A model generated the notes under the pieces. The model did not search any database, was not told the origin of the DNA, and saw nothing but the letters and a program-made list of their open reading frames with translations. Below are positions 11,791 through 23,690 of a DNA stretch of 64,000 nucleotides, in pieces. The position numbers and the translations under genes were made by a program. Each line of letters opens with the position of its first letter. Within the stretch, counting starts at the first letter, position 1. Source of the DNA: Xenopus tropicalis (lineage: Eukaryota > Chordata > Amphibia > Anura > Pipidae); NCBI RefSeq assembly GCF_000004195.4, contig NC_030678.2:36747701-36811700 (forward strand). Reading direction: 5' to 3'.

Positions 11791-11871
11791 TCAGCCCTGT
11801 GTGGCATTGGCCACAGTGCTGTTTTGACAGAGACCAGTCTGGACACCCGTAGTGGCTTTAAACCTGTACAG

Positions 11872-12174
11872 CAGGGGTCCCCAACCTTTCTTACTCTTGA
11901 GCCACAGTCAAATGTAAAAAGCCTTTGAGAGCAACACAAGCACCATAAAAGGTCATTGAGGAGCCAAATAAGAGCTAAGATTGGCTATAAGGGGCCTCTC
12001 TGCACACTATCAGCTTACAGGAGGCTTTATTTGGTAGTAAATCTTGTTTTTAGTCAACCAAAACTTGCCACCAAGTCAGGAATTCAAAAATACCTGGTTT
12101 TGGAGCACTGAGAGCAACATGCAAGGGGTTGAAGAGCAACATGTTGCTCACAAGTCACTGATTGGGGATCACTG
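11872..12174. mobile_element. F2 hAT-type MITE (303 bp)
   Basis: It begins CAGGGGTCCCCAACCTTTC and ends GGGGATCACTG. The flanks are CTGTACAG (11864-11871) and CTCTACAG (12175-12182), an 8-bp duplication with one change. The interior contains AGCAACATGTTGCTCAC and TTTATTTGGTAGTAAATC, shared with the copies at 55040 and 57927. Non-coding. Confidence 0.85.
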
Positions 12175-12182
12175 CTCTACAG

Positions 12183-13194
12183 GCTCCGCTCTCATAGTTG
12201 CTGGGCAGAAGAGCCTGTATCAAGGTTGGTTCATTTGCATATGTAGGCTTTCGGATAGCAGCTAGGGCAACCAATTCCTGTCACGCTTTCCTATAGTGCT
12301 GGGAAAAGGGTGGCACTTCTTCCTTGGCTCCCACATGAGGAACAGGGTGGATGGTGCCTGAGCTTTAGTCTGTCCTCAAGGGAGTGTCAGCTTGTATTAC
12401 AGTCTGCTTTGATGTTGCCTGTATCCCTTGCCTCTGGGGAACTGTGCTGTGAGTAAACACCGTGAATGTTAAATAAACCATTTTTTTGTTTTGTTTGCAA
12501 GAACCTCTGGCACCTTCTGTCTTTATTTTTCTGTATAGCAGCAAGAGAGGTGTAATTGCAGAACCCTCTCACCTTTCTCTTCCACTTAGCAAAGACCCAT
12601 TAAAGATAGGACAGTCCAGCAGGACAACTATTTCTTCTCTATAGAACAGTTCTCTACTACAAGTTTTAGCCCAACGACCCACACAATTACTAATTTACTT
12701 CACTGGTGGTGCTGGCTTCCTCCTTCAACCGTCAACATCAACTCAGCAATGTACAATAGATAATGAGCCACACACACACAATTCGTATTCAATGGGGAGT
12801 TTGCCCCATATATTGTGACCACCTGTGCATGAATATTTGATGGGGGGGGCACAACACACTAGTAAACAGTGTTAAGGCATGGGTCCAGCAAAGAATTAAC
12901 TTGTTCTGGGTTGAGCTAAATTCTGCTGCTGAAGGTGATGCATCCATTTTCTCACTGTTTCAATTGCCTCTGCATGAGTTATGTTTGAAAAAGAGGAAAG
13001 CCAAATTAGTTTAGATTATATTGCAGGAACTAAGTAAATGCACTTTGGCCTTGTGGGTAGCTTCCCTTTAACCATAATTAGAAGTGCTTCAAGGAGTCCT
13101 TATCTGCCACTCCAAAACATACTTACGCGTGCTCATAGGGAACAGCATTACTTGTGGCTCCATACCTTGGCAGTCAGAAAGGGAGGGCTATTAC
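12183..13194. other. Gene-free stretch; possible LTR-like end near 12465
   Basis: Around 12465-12530 there is AAATAAACC followed by a T-rich run and AAGAACCTCTGGCACC, reminiscent of an LTR polyadenylation region, but no borders or partner sequence support it. The rest holds nothing recognised. Confidence 0.3.

Positions 13195-13232
<38 letters not shown>
13195..13232. repeat. (ATC)n microsatellite
   Basis: About 12 uninterrupted CAT/ATC triplets. Confidence 0.98.
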
Positions 13233-13923
13233 GTCAAGTAATCCCATGTGTTAAAATAAATGAATAATGACTGATCTCCACTCTCCATCCAATGGCAAAC
13301 TTTTGGCCACTTTGGCTGCAGAATTGGCCAGTTGAAGGCATGTTTACTGACTGATCATTATATAAACTCGATGTAAATAAACAATAAAATACATGTCATA
13401 ATATATAAAATCCCAACCCTCAAATGTGATGAAAAATAATTCAGTATTATTGAATCATCTAAAGAATCAAATGCAAAGTATTAAAAAGTGGGGAAAGTTA
13501 TTGCAAAAAACTCTTTTTGTAGATTATTGCAAGCTCCTAAAAGTAGTATTTTGTTTAAACCTTCCGTCAACTTTATTGTATGCTCTGCAGTTCTTTATTA
13601 ATGGCTTTTCGTATTTGAGATATGATACATTACTGCTGCATTACTCTGCTTTTTTTGTTAAGGCTTCCCTATAATCAGTCACTTTAATTACCTACTTAGT
13701 TTTTGTACTTTTTTCCATGATTAGTTGTTTGCTCTTGAAAAGAAAAAATGTACAGTGTATTTTGTAATTAAAATATATCATATTGTTTTATGACAACAGA
13801 CTTGTGTTTCATTGTAGTGGAATAATTAGGTTATATCTTCCACTGTGTGCCTCCTACACATGGGGCCTAGCTTATCGTACCTTTTAACTAGATACAGTGG
13901 AACATTCTCTGGAGAAAGATAGC
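13233..13923. other. Gene-free stretch
   Basis: A+T-rich. A short open frame at 13426-13674 has no recognised domain and no exon context. Confidence 0.4.
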
Positions 13924-14335
13924 TTAAAGGGATACTGTAATGAAAGTAACATATTTATTTGTGCTTGCAAACAATGCAATAGTGAGTACAGCGGAGTAGG
14001 ACTGGGAAAAGAGATTTACATTGATTATGAAAAATGTACACTGCATCAGCCTCAACTTTCATAAAAGGGATTTTGTTTGCTTGTAGTCATTTTAGCTATT
14101 TCTTTCCTGTACAAAACATAAAATCCACATTTTTATTTTTACATTCTAACAAAATGAGAGCTTCATCTGGTCCCTGATGATATTTAGAGAGATTTGGAAA
14201 AACAAGCTAACACAAAAATAAAAAAAAAGCAGAACCGTGGCTGCTCATTATGGCATAGCCTGACCTACAAAGTGTAATATGGTAAAGCAAATATACACTT
14301 GCTACAATTTTTAATCATAAGGAGGCATTTTCAAG
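13924..14335. mobile_element. F4 T2-like MITE fragment
   Basis: It starts TTAAAGGGATACTGTAATG, matching the end of the next element (CTAAAGGGATACTGTCATG). No opposing end was found, so only the left edge is supported and the right border is arbitrary. Confidence 0.4.
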
Positions 14336-14962
14336 CTAAAGGGATACTGTCATGATTTTTATGATATACTTTTTATTTCTAAATTACACTGTTTACGTGG
14401 CAAATAATTCACTCTACCATTTAAAAATGTTATTCTTGAGCCAACAAATGTATTTTTTTAGTTGTAATATTGGTGTGTAGGCGCCATCTCAGTGCATAAT
14501 GACTGAGATGAGTCTGAGCTTTCAGAAGGAGCCACACAGTAGAACTGCTTTCAGGTAACATGTTTCAGGTATTGTTTCTCCTACTCCCATGTAACTGGAG
14601 GAGTCCAAAGCCAGACTTGGATTTCTTACTATTGAGTGCTATTCTGATACCCACAGGGAGCTGCTTTCTTGCTCCCTTCCCATTGTTCTGCTGATCGGCT
14701 GCTGGGAGGAGGTCATATCACTCCAACTTGCAGCTCAGCAGTAAAGTGTGACTGAAGTTTATCAGAGCACAGGTCACATGACTTTGGTACCCTGGGAAAA
14801 GAAGAATATGGCTAGCCCCATGTGAAATTTCAACATTAAATATAAAAAAAATCTGTTTGCTCTTTAGAAAAACAGATTTCAATGCAGGATTCTGCTGGAG
14901 ACGCTATTAACTGATTTTTTGTTTTGAAAAAAACATGTTTTCCCATGACAGTGTTCCTTTAA
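14336..14962. mobile_element. F4 T2-like MITE (627 bp)
   Basis: The left end is CTAAAGGGATACTGTCATG; the reverse complement of the right end is TTAAAGGAACACTGTCATGG. TTAA target sites and TTAAAGG ends define the T2 MITE group of Xenopus. The left TTAA has mutated to CTAA. The interior holds no frame of note. Confidence 0.75.
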
Positions 14963-15301
14963 AGATCACACATTTTTTTGCCTTGATTTTTTTTAGAATT
15001 ACACAAAAAACATGTTCCTCAATTTGAATAAATCTGCCTCCTAGAGTGCAATATCAGAAATGTAATCCATTGATTTTCATTAGTGTTTTTATAGGTATAT
15101 TATCTTGTGAAAATATACAATTGAAAACAATGAGAGTATAAATTTGTGAGGCCCCTACGGGTTATCTCTGTGGATCAGTTCAGCTTTTATGCATTCTCAC
15201 ATACTATCTTTTTAGTTACTCCCTATGGATTCACCACATTATTGTCAGCAGCTGTGTGTTACATACAGATACCAGCTCTTTACATGTGCATCTCTGCCAA
15301 C
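14963..15301. other. Gene-free stretch
   Basis: No feature supported. Confidence 0.4.
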
Positions 15302-15402
15302 TATTGATGAGCAAATTTGTTCACCAAGCATGGATTTGCCACGAAATTCTGCATTTCGCCATTTTGTTGCATTTTTTTTGGGACAGATTTGCTCATTCTA
15401 CT
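15302..15402. mobile_element. F1 MITE, internally deleted
   Basis: It contains ATTGATGAGCAAATTTG, CCAAGCATGGATTTGCC, TGCATTTCGCCATTTTG and a GGGACAGATTTGCTCATT end, which are F1 landmarks. Most of the interior is lost. Confidence 0.6.
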
Positions 15403-15843
15403 ATAACTACAATGACTTAAGGTGGTGGCAAATAATATGGGGTGCTTTTATACTGGCTACAATCCACCCCATTGGTAGTTTGTTTGGGGTCTATAGTACA
15501 GGTGTTATTTTGACCTCTGTTCATAAGATAAATCTTAACTATCCAGGCAACAATGTGCCTAGCAGACAGTGAGGAGAATATCTAAGGGGTACCTTTTACT
15601 ATCAACACCTGGAAAAATGTAATTACGTCTTATTGTTTTAAGTGGAAAATGGTAATCGGGGTACTCCCTTAGAGCACCATGGTGGTCAAAAACCCAGGAG
15701 TAAAGATGAGTTAGTCTAAAACTCATCACAGTCAGCGGATGTGCCGCCCTGAGCCTGGGGGAGCGGAAACAATTTTGTATATAGGAGCAGGCACTCAATG
15801 AGCAGTTCTCGAGGCCAGTGCGTAAAACTCAAGTAGAGATTTA
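15403..15843. other. Gene-free stretch
   Basis: No feature supported. Confidence 0.35.
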
Positions 15844-16090
15844 GGGGCATATTTATTATGCTGTGTAAAAAACATCGAGAAACTTTGCCACACATCACCA
15901 GGCTTCGCCGTGTAAAAACCAGTGTAAATTGGCATAATTGTTTGACGTGTTTTTTCTTCCGCCGGAACTTACGCAAAATAAAGGTGTAAAATCTGGCGTT
16001 CGGACAGGTGATCTTCTCTGTTTATATTACACAGCTTTTTACGCCATTTTTTAAGCAAATTCATTTTACACAGCATAATAAATATGCCCC
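15844..16090. mobile_element. F3 MITE with perfect 27-bp ends (247 bp)
   Basis: The first 27 bases, starting GGGGCATATTTATTATG, are exactly the reverse complement of the last 27. TTA flanks both sides (15841-15843 and 16091-16093), the target duplication of PIF/Harbinger elements. This is the cleanest F3 copy at its ends and may be comparatively young. Confidence 0.88.
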
Positions 16091-16243
16091 TTAATGTAGT
16101 ACAAATAACAGAGGTACCCATAATTACGTGATTCATGTTGTAATAATCGTAGTGTTCACCAATGAGATCACACCTTGGACAACCAATCAAATGTGCACAA
16201 CATAATCCACCAATCAGGTTACAAATTTAAAAGTGACAATCTT

Positions 16244-16295
16244 CACTAGGAGCACACCCATGAATGAGACCATATAGCACCATGTGCTCCTAGTG
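16244..16295. repeat. 12-bp perfect inverted repeat
   Basis: CACTAGGAGCAC at 16244-16255 and its exact reverse complement at 16284-16295 face each other across 28 bases. It may be a tiny fold-back element. Confidence 0.75.
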
Positions 16296-16672
16296 TTAAA
16301 GGCAATTCTAAACAAAGAAAACCTTATAAAGTTTGCCTTACATTCCAGATCTTTCTTAACAATTATTTAGAGAACAACAGGGATTTATACAAGTACCACA
16401 AGCAAAACACTTAAATCAGGGTGAGAGTCCAGTGAGTGGGATTTTAATTTAAAAGTCACATAATAAAAGATTCACTAATTTCCCAAATCTCCAACAATTC
16501 TCTGCATTTAATTAAAATGCCACAGCTTTAGAATTGTTTAGGAATGTTAGACCCTCAGAGTATTCTTTTCATTTACAGGAGATAATTATTAGGTATAGGA
16601 ATTCATTTCTATTGTATGGACGTCTAGGTTCACAGGCCTCTCCACTTGGTCCTGCATCATTACTATAAAAAC
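16296..16672. other. Gene-free stretch
   Basis: Nothing recognised. Confidence 0.4.

Positions 16673-16716
<44 letters not shown>
16673..16716. repeat. (TA)n(GA)n compound microsatellite
   Basis: A TA run is followed directly by a GA run. Confidence 0.97.
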
Positions 16717-18357
16717 TAGAATAGACAATGTGAGATCTGTTCAGTATTGATATAATAGTAGCTCTAGAGGTCTCATCTCCAGGACCTTGTCTTTCAGCTT
16801 CGGTCAGAAGTCTGTTGTTTACAATTACGAGAAAAATATTTAGGTCTGGAACCTTAGAGGAAACAGACCCCACGGTCGTGGAGGGAACAGGGGGGCCGGC
16901 TGTGGGCTCTGCTTCCTCTATTGTTGCTTGTTAATTTCCACTCCCCACCAACTCTTAAGCTAGGAGAGCGGGCGGAAAGCAGGGATTTAAGTGCAACAGG
17001 GGACGTGACATATGGGACACAGGGCAGGGGACGCAACAGAGTTGGCAGGGAAAGGCCATCCGAAGATGCACAGTACTTACGACGCTGACTGAGTTTATAT
17101 AAGTCTTTATTAATTATTTTAGCCTTCAATTGTTAACATGGGTCTTGGTTTCCTAATGCACTCCATCGCCAGGAGCTACCTTTTGGACTCTTCAGAGGCA
17201 ATATAGGAGCATTCTAGTGCCCAGACCCTCTGCAGTGAGCTGAGACATTCTGTGTGTATGCATTGCCATCTCATTAAAATGAATAGCTATAAAAATGCAT
17301 GAATAAAAGTAATCTTCGTTTAAAAAGCATAAGCCAACCAGTTTAAATAAACAAACATTCAATTAAGGAGAACAAAGACGACACATTTTGCATACAAAAA
17401 CTATAAAAAAAAGTTCAAGCTGAACATAGGCTGAGACATATAGTGACTGTTCAAGTATTGCAATAAAATGAACATAGATGACAATGAATAAAATGATTGG
17501 GCAGAAATATAAGAAAATTAAGCAAAGCATAGCAATCATAACATTTATACAATTGTATGCAATGACCTGCACAACAGTAATTTGCTAGGAAGCAAAGAGT
17601 TAAATAAAAATGTTATGCTAGTTAATGCCTCTTACACTTAAGCATATCAAACGCCATGTCCCTTATTATTTATTTAGAAGTGACATTAAACAGTTTCACA
17701 GATGTGCAAAAGTTAAATAAATAATCTTCTCGTACATAAAATATTTATTTTAATATCTTATCAAAAGAAAAGCCCTTTCAAAATCTTTTTTTTTAAATGT
17801 CAGCAAAATAGTCTTTATGCTTGCTTGCACATCATTTATGGGAAATAGTATATCATTTGCAATTAAAAAATGTTTATTTAAAGTGTAGGAGGTAGTACTT
17901 AAATGGGAAATAGGGTCAGGGCAGAATATCAATCATGTTTTATAAAAGTGCCAATATTACTGGAAAATCCAGCATGGATAGAATCATTAACAAATGAGCA
18001 ATTTTAGTTTTCCGGGAATCTTTTTTACATGAATGGCATATGTTTACATGTGTGTACAAATGTATTCAGTGGCTTGATTTGCCTAGTTTTTAATTGTTGT
18101 AATTTTTAAAGTGTTGTTTTTAAATGAATTTATTGTCTTTATGAGAAGAAAAAAATTGTCTCTGTATTGACCAAATTCCACTTTATATATGTTAAGTTAA
18201 AGTTTTCCTTCATTTTATACCAATTTTTGTGGTCCTACCATTTTTTTCTGGTCCCCTAAACTACATAAAAAGGTTTCTACTGTCACCTTAATGGCACACT
18301 ATCACCTCAAAGATAAGAAGTAGAAAAATATTTTCAAAAAGGCAAAGTGATACTATC
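16717..18357. other. Gene-free stretch
   Basis: The part at 16860-17050 is G+C-richer than its surroundings but shows no repeat or gene that I can name. The rest is A+T-rich without features. Confidence 0.4.
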
Positions 18358-18420
18358 CAGGGCTGGAACTAGGCAGAAAAGGCACGTGCCTAGGGTGCAA
18401 CATGGTGGGGAGGTGTAGGG
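18358..18420. repeat. Fragment of the GGGCTGG-ACTAGGGGTAGG family
   Basis: CAGGGCTGGAACTAGGCAG and GGCACGTGCCTAGGGTGCAA match the pattern seen at 29369-29452 and 56507-56550. Short and diverged. Confidence 0.45.
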
Positions 18421-18629
18421 TCACAAACCTCTTCTGCTTATTTACCCTTAGTTCCAGCCCTTCTGTACCTCCAGAGGCTCCAGAGGAAATGTCTGCACCC
18501 CACAGGAGAAAGGCGGAGGCAGGGCAAGACAGCTTTCTGAGAACTCTTGTGAACTTTTGCGAGCATTTGGGAAAGCTGTCATGCTCTGCCTCTTCCTGTT
18601 ACCCGTGGGGTGCAGTGCTTAGGGTGCAA

Positions 18630-18965
18630 TACAGGTATGGGATCCCTTATCCGGAAACCCGTTATCCAGAAAGCTCCGAATTACGGAAAGCCCGCCTCCC
18701 ATAGACTCTATTTTAATCAAATAATTCAGAATTTTAAAACTGATTTCCTTTTTCTCTGTAGCAATAAAACAGTACCTTGTAACTGATCCCAACTAGGATA
18801 TAAATAATCCTTATTTGATGCAAAACAATCTTATTGGGTTTAAATAATGCTTTATTGATTTTTTAGTAGACTTAAGGGATGGAGATCCAAATTACGGAAA
18901 GACCCCTTATCCGGAATACCCTTGGTACCCTTGGTGCATTCTGGATAACAGGTCCTGTACCTGTA
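18630..18965 (+). mobile_element. F5 repeat, full length (336 bp)
   Basis: It runs from TACAGGTATGGGATCCC to ATAACAGGTCCTGTA, with internal GAATTACGGAAAG, AAAACAGTACCTTG and GATCCAAATTACGG. Ends are inverted copies of each other and the outermost bases are TA on both sides, which would fit a Tc1/mariner target. The superfamily is my inference. This copy and 45596-45909 are the most complete in the window. Confidence 0.8.
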
Positions 18966-19097
18966 CTACAATACACCAATAACAATAGTGCTGTGTAGTT
19001 TTCTGTTAAGATGGCCATGTACAGGAATATAACTCATTTGTCCAGAGTTCCTAACAGCAGATCTTTGCTTGATTCGGTGTAATAAAATAATTTTGAC

Positions 19098-20160
19098 TAG
19101 TGATGAGTGAAACTGCCCCATTTTGCTTTGATAAAAAATGAGCAAAACCTCAGAAATTGCCAAAGTGTCAGTGTGTATTTTCTTTCCATGTTTTTCCTAT
19201 GTGTTAAATGCCTTGGAGTCAATGGATTTTTTTTTTCTTTCTTTTTTTTTTCACACCAAAATGCATTGTGAGTCAATGGGGCTGATTTACTAACCCACGA
19301 ATCCGACCCGAATTGGAAAAGTTCCGACTTGAAAACGAACATTTTGCGACTTTTTCGGATGTTTTGCGATTTTTTCGGATTCTGTACGAATTTTTCGTTA
19401 CCAATACGATTTTTGCGTAAAAACGCGAGTTTTCCTATCCATTACGAAAGTTGCGTAAAAAGTTGCGCATTTTGCGTAGCGTTAAAACTTACGCGAAAAG
19501 TTGCGCATTTTTCGTAGCATTAAGTTTTAACGCTACGAAAAATGCGCAACTTTTCGCGTAAGTTTTAACGCTACGAAAAATGCGCAACTTTTTACGCAAC
19601 TTTCGTAATGGATAGAAAAACTCGCGTTTTTACGCAAAAATCGTATTGGTAACGAAAAATTCGTAAAGAATCCGAAAAAATCGCAAAACATACGAAAAAA
19701 TCGCAAAGTACCGATCATTATGAAAAAAACGCAATCGGACTCCATTCGACCCGTTCGTGGGTAAGTAAATCAGCCCCAATGAGTCAATAGGCACTTTTCC
19801 TCATGTGTTTTTTTTCTAGAGCTAAATGTTTTGGAATCAGTGGCATTTTTTTTCTTACCAAATGCATTGGAGTCAATGGGCGTTTTTCCTCACCTTTTAG
19901 CTCATGTTTTTTATAGTGCCAAATACAGTACATTGGAGTCAGTAGCCTATTTTTATCACTTTTTTTCCCCCAAAAGAATTACATTGCAAGAACCTCATTA
20001 AAATCAGTGTCTGTTTATTTAATGCACAAAAAACACATTTTATACAGCAAAGCAAATTGCATGGTAAAATTGTAACACAGATTTGTGAAAAACGTTGCCA
20101 CTTACGAAAACACAAATATCCTTGCATATCTGTATCGGACAAAAAATGCGCTCATCCCTA
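19098..20160. mobile_element. Older F1-type MITE carrying a nested F3 palindrome
   Basis: It starts TAGTGATGAGTGAAAC and ends GCGCTCATCCCTA. The interior repeats a CATTGGAGTCAATGGG-like step about five times. Without the 500-bp insertion at 19278 it would be about 560 bp. No convincing 8-bp duplication remains. Confidence 0.65.
19278..19777. mobile_element. F3 palindromic MITE (500 bp), nested in F1
   Basis: Almost the whole element is one palindrome centred near 19525, from GGGGCTGATTTACT to AGTAAATCAGCCCC. AAT flanks both sides. Inner arms are nearly identical; the outer 100 bases differ more. The arms contain repeated AAAAGTTGCGCATTTT and GCGTAAAAACGCGAG steps. Open frames inside (for example 19329-19517) are by-products of the repeats. 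Confidence 0.85.
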
Positions 20161-21429
20161 GTAATTACCTAATCATTTGGCCTTCAGACCCAAGACATGG
20201 AAATCAGATGACATGAGGTGCCTATACAGAACAACTTTTTTGTATTTATACAGAATCAAAAGATTTACATGGCATCTCATCCTAATCACCTGTTTTTATT
20301 TATTTATTTCAACATAACAAACCACAATATAGATGTTGCTCCTTGTTCTATAAGATTCCGCACACACTGAGCTCTGTAAATGCAGAGCAGGATTGATGCG
20401 TTTCTTTGTACTTAAGACACTATAAAATCACACAATTCTATACATTTTGCTTTGGAGATGCAATTTGCTGTAGTTTAGCACCTGCAGCCGTGAATTCTGC
20501 TGCTTTTATAACAAAGAGCCTTCGGATTTCTTTCATGACAATTTTCTTTAGCACAAAAGTTACAACTTTTTATTGTAATTAGTTTCTAAATTTATGGTAC
20601 TTTGCGACAATAAATCTTGTCTTGTTGATTTTCCATTTTGGTTCATTTTCTTGTACCTGCAATTTCTTTCATGTATCATATAATTTAGCAGGTGCTTAAT
20701 TATGTACATGAATGTGCAAGGTAATTTTCTGTCTAGGGCATCAATGCACATTATCTTGCTTGTCAAATATGTAACCACTGTACAACCCTTTGATAGAATG
20801 ATCAGCAGTCGCAACAGGGCCTCGACCACCAAGCAATTAAATGCATGGTATTCTTATTCTATACTGGTTTTCATTTATAAGTTGTATTACTCCCCTGTAA
20901 CAAAGAACTGTAGGTAAAGCTTAATGGGCATTCTATTTTATTTCATGCTAATCCACTTAACGTTTCATAAACAATTTCATAACGATGCACAATAGTATTT
21001 TATTTATTTTATACATAATTTATCTTTTTTTGCATGTGTGTTCCTATTTAGTTCCTATTTTTTTTATTTCTGTGTGGCACTGACTTGCCTGTTGCCTTCC
21101 CTGGTGTTTGCCCAGTCGTGGCCTGTTTTTACTTCATTGCCTCCAATCTACATTCATAACTATATGTAACTATGGGAACTATACTTCTTCTTCCACCCCC
21201 TGAGGGACTTTACATTGTTTTCATTCAATGGCCAAAGGTGGCTGTTATTGGTGAGTGAGCATGCTGATTGATTGGAGTGTGTGTATGCAGCTCTGTCAGT
21301 CATCCTGTCAGAGCAATGAGCATTAACACTTCTCTTCTGGGACTTGTTCATTTGTCATTCCATGCACTTACCTTTGCATTCATTGAATCTTTCATCAGTT
21401 TCATGTGAAATTTTTCCTTAGATTTTATG
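20161..21429. other. Gene-free stretch
   Basis: Nothing supported. A+T-rich. Confidence 0.4.
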
Positions 21430-21540
21430 AATAGCGATGAGCAAACTTTTACATTTTTAAAGAAAATTTTGCAAAACCATGTCAAATTACTCAAAACTGT
21501 GGGAAATTTAGCAAAACCGGAAGGTTTTTTTTTTTTTTTT
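21430..21540. mobile_element. F1-related fragment
   Basis: GCGATGAGCAAACTTTT followed by several AAAATTT/GCAAAACC steps resembles the start of the older F1 subtype. No right end is present. Confidence 0.35.
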
Positions 21541-21714
21541 GAAAAACCGTCAACAGCGAGGTGAAGATTTAGCTCTATAATGGTATATACAGTACATTGT
21601 CCTGGCTTGTTAGAAAAGCTCTTTTCCACATTACTACAATCATGCCATCTTGATATCCTTTCTCCCAGTTTCTCAGGCCAGAAATTCTCGGAATTAGGTT
21701 GATCAAAAAAAAAA

Positions 21715-21990
21715 CTCGTTTTGTATGATATTTGGTGCATGTATGGTGAGGCGAGGCGACCGATATGCAAAAGGCTGCGGATATCGGTTGACCCGTCGAT
21801 CGGGCCGGTTAAAAGATTTTGATTGGGTGCCATTGAAGATGCCCGAGCAAAATCTATGTTTAGGGCTGAATCGTCACAAGGAGGTAGAAATCCTATTGTT
21901 TCTACCTCCATATCTGACAATTCAGCCCTGAAAATCAGTGGAGGGTTGGAACAACCTTTTGTGCGACCGATGGTCACACGAAAGATCGAA
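21715..21990 (-). mobile_element. Interspersed repeat family A, copy 2
   Basis: Reverse complement of family A copy 1 (2030-2590), without the F1 insertion. It preserves the site where F1 entered copy 1, reading TTTTGCTCGGGCATC. A minus-strand frame runs through it but encodes only repeat sequence. Confidence 0.65.
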
Positions 21991-22157
21991 AATCGCTACG
22001 TGTGTGGTGGTCAACTGTTAAACTTGGGCAAATACAGTTTTTCTGCCTTTGGCCTAAGGTTTTGCCTACCAAGTTCTTCCTTAATCAAATTTCCTGAAAT
22101 TGGCCCAAAGTCCCTACTAATTAGAACTGCATGAATGTGTTTTCTTTAGAGTGCTTT

Positions 22158-22543
22158 GGGGGTTGATTTAGTATTTCTTAAATAATATTAAGCTAAATAC
22201 TAGCTTAAGGTTTTGCAAGGCACCTCTTCTCATTTCTTAACAATTTTTTACAGCACAAAAGAAAAGAGCTATACTGAATTGCTATGCATGCATTGCATTA
22301 ATTTCAGCACAATTCTCATTAATTAGATTGGATTCAATAACACAGCCTTTCTCTAAGCTCTAACGTCCCATAGCACAAAATGGAGTTTGACTGCTAAGAT
22401 CAGTCAAACACATGTTGACAAACTGACAGATTGTTCAAAACCCATTTTTCTGACAGTCAGGAATGTGTAAAAAACTGTGACAAAATTGAAACCACTGAAT
22501 ATCCAGCAGGATTCCTCAGTTTGAATTTTAATAAATCTACCCC
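22158..22543. mobile_element. Possible F3-like MITE (386 bp)
   Basis: The left end GGGGGTTGATTTAGTA and the right end TAATAAATCTACCCC are imperfect inverted copies. No clean target duplication. Confidence 0.4.
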
Positions 22544-23690
22544 TTAATGTTCTTTTATTTATAGCATTTTCAGAATGAATATTATTTTATTACAGTCACT
22601 TTGAGTAAAATAATGTATTCAGCTGAAGAAAAAGCACAGTTGACATTCTGTATAAAACTAAAAAACAAAAGACATTTGGGTCTTAAGGTTCCACGCAACC
22701 ATTACTGTCCCCCCAGACATATTTTTGGCATCATAACAACACATACCACATGACAACATAATGATATCATCTATAACATTCAGTTGTGCTCTACTATCTG
22801 ATCCAGAGGATTGAAATATCATATACTGAAGGGGTGCACTTGAAAAAGTCCCCAGACCACTTGCATGAACAGACAAAGCTATCAAGTCCATTCTAGCTAT
22901 AAGACATGACAGTGCATCAAGTGAAGTGGAAGCTCATTTTAGCTTTAAGGGAGCAACAGGACTGCAGTTCAACCCTTATTTAATTACTATGCCTTTACAG
23001 ATATATGTTTCAGGGAAAAAGATGACTGAGTGTGTCCCTGCACAAGCAAGGTCATGTTCATCTATTGTGAGCTACAAAATGATAAACCTATATATTACCC
23101 GCTCCATGTTCAGCTAGAAGACAAAATAATTCTATACGTTTTTTTAATTTTTTTCTATTTAGGTTATCCCTACTACTACTAGTGTATTTAAACCATTGCC
23201 TTGTTTCTAAGACTATTTACCATAGCAAGTTGAATAGTTGTGAAATCCCCCCTGGGAAATCAAGAAAAACATACAGGCACTCCGGATAAATGAATCTTCT
23301 TGGTTCTTGGTACTAAATGGGTACTTAGTCCCCCCTCCCAAACCTGGTCTGGGTTGTACTACTTATAGACAGATATACCAGAGAATTAAACTAAAGCTTT
23401 TTATTTGTATCATCACTTTGGGTGAAGTCTTTTTATTCACCCACGCTTATTCGTCATACATTAGATAACCTACATGGTGCTCAGCGCCCCAAGCCAACCA
23501 AACCAGAAAAATGGAATCTAGATGCAAAAACTGCAATCAAAAGTGGCTAATTGGAGTACAGATGAAACTGATGTGGTACCTGCAACTTGCTTTTACCTGC
23601 CAAATGGTTGCTTTTTTTAGTGAATCGAATGAAAGAGAGAGTGTAGGACTGTCCAAACCAGGGATGACTTTGATGATATATAATGGGTGA
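22544..23690. other. Gene-free stretch
   Basis: Nothing supported. Confidence 0.4.

Noticed and set aside
21348..21977. 209-residue minus-strand open frame
   Set aside because: It runs through family A copy 2 and an F1 fragment, has no domain, and its parts recur as other repeats.
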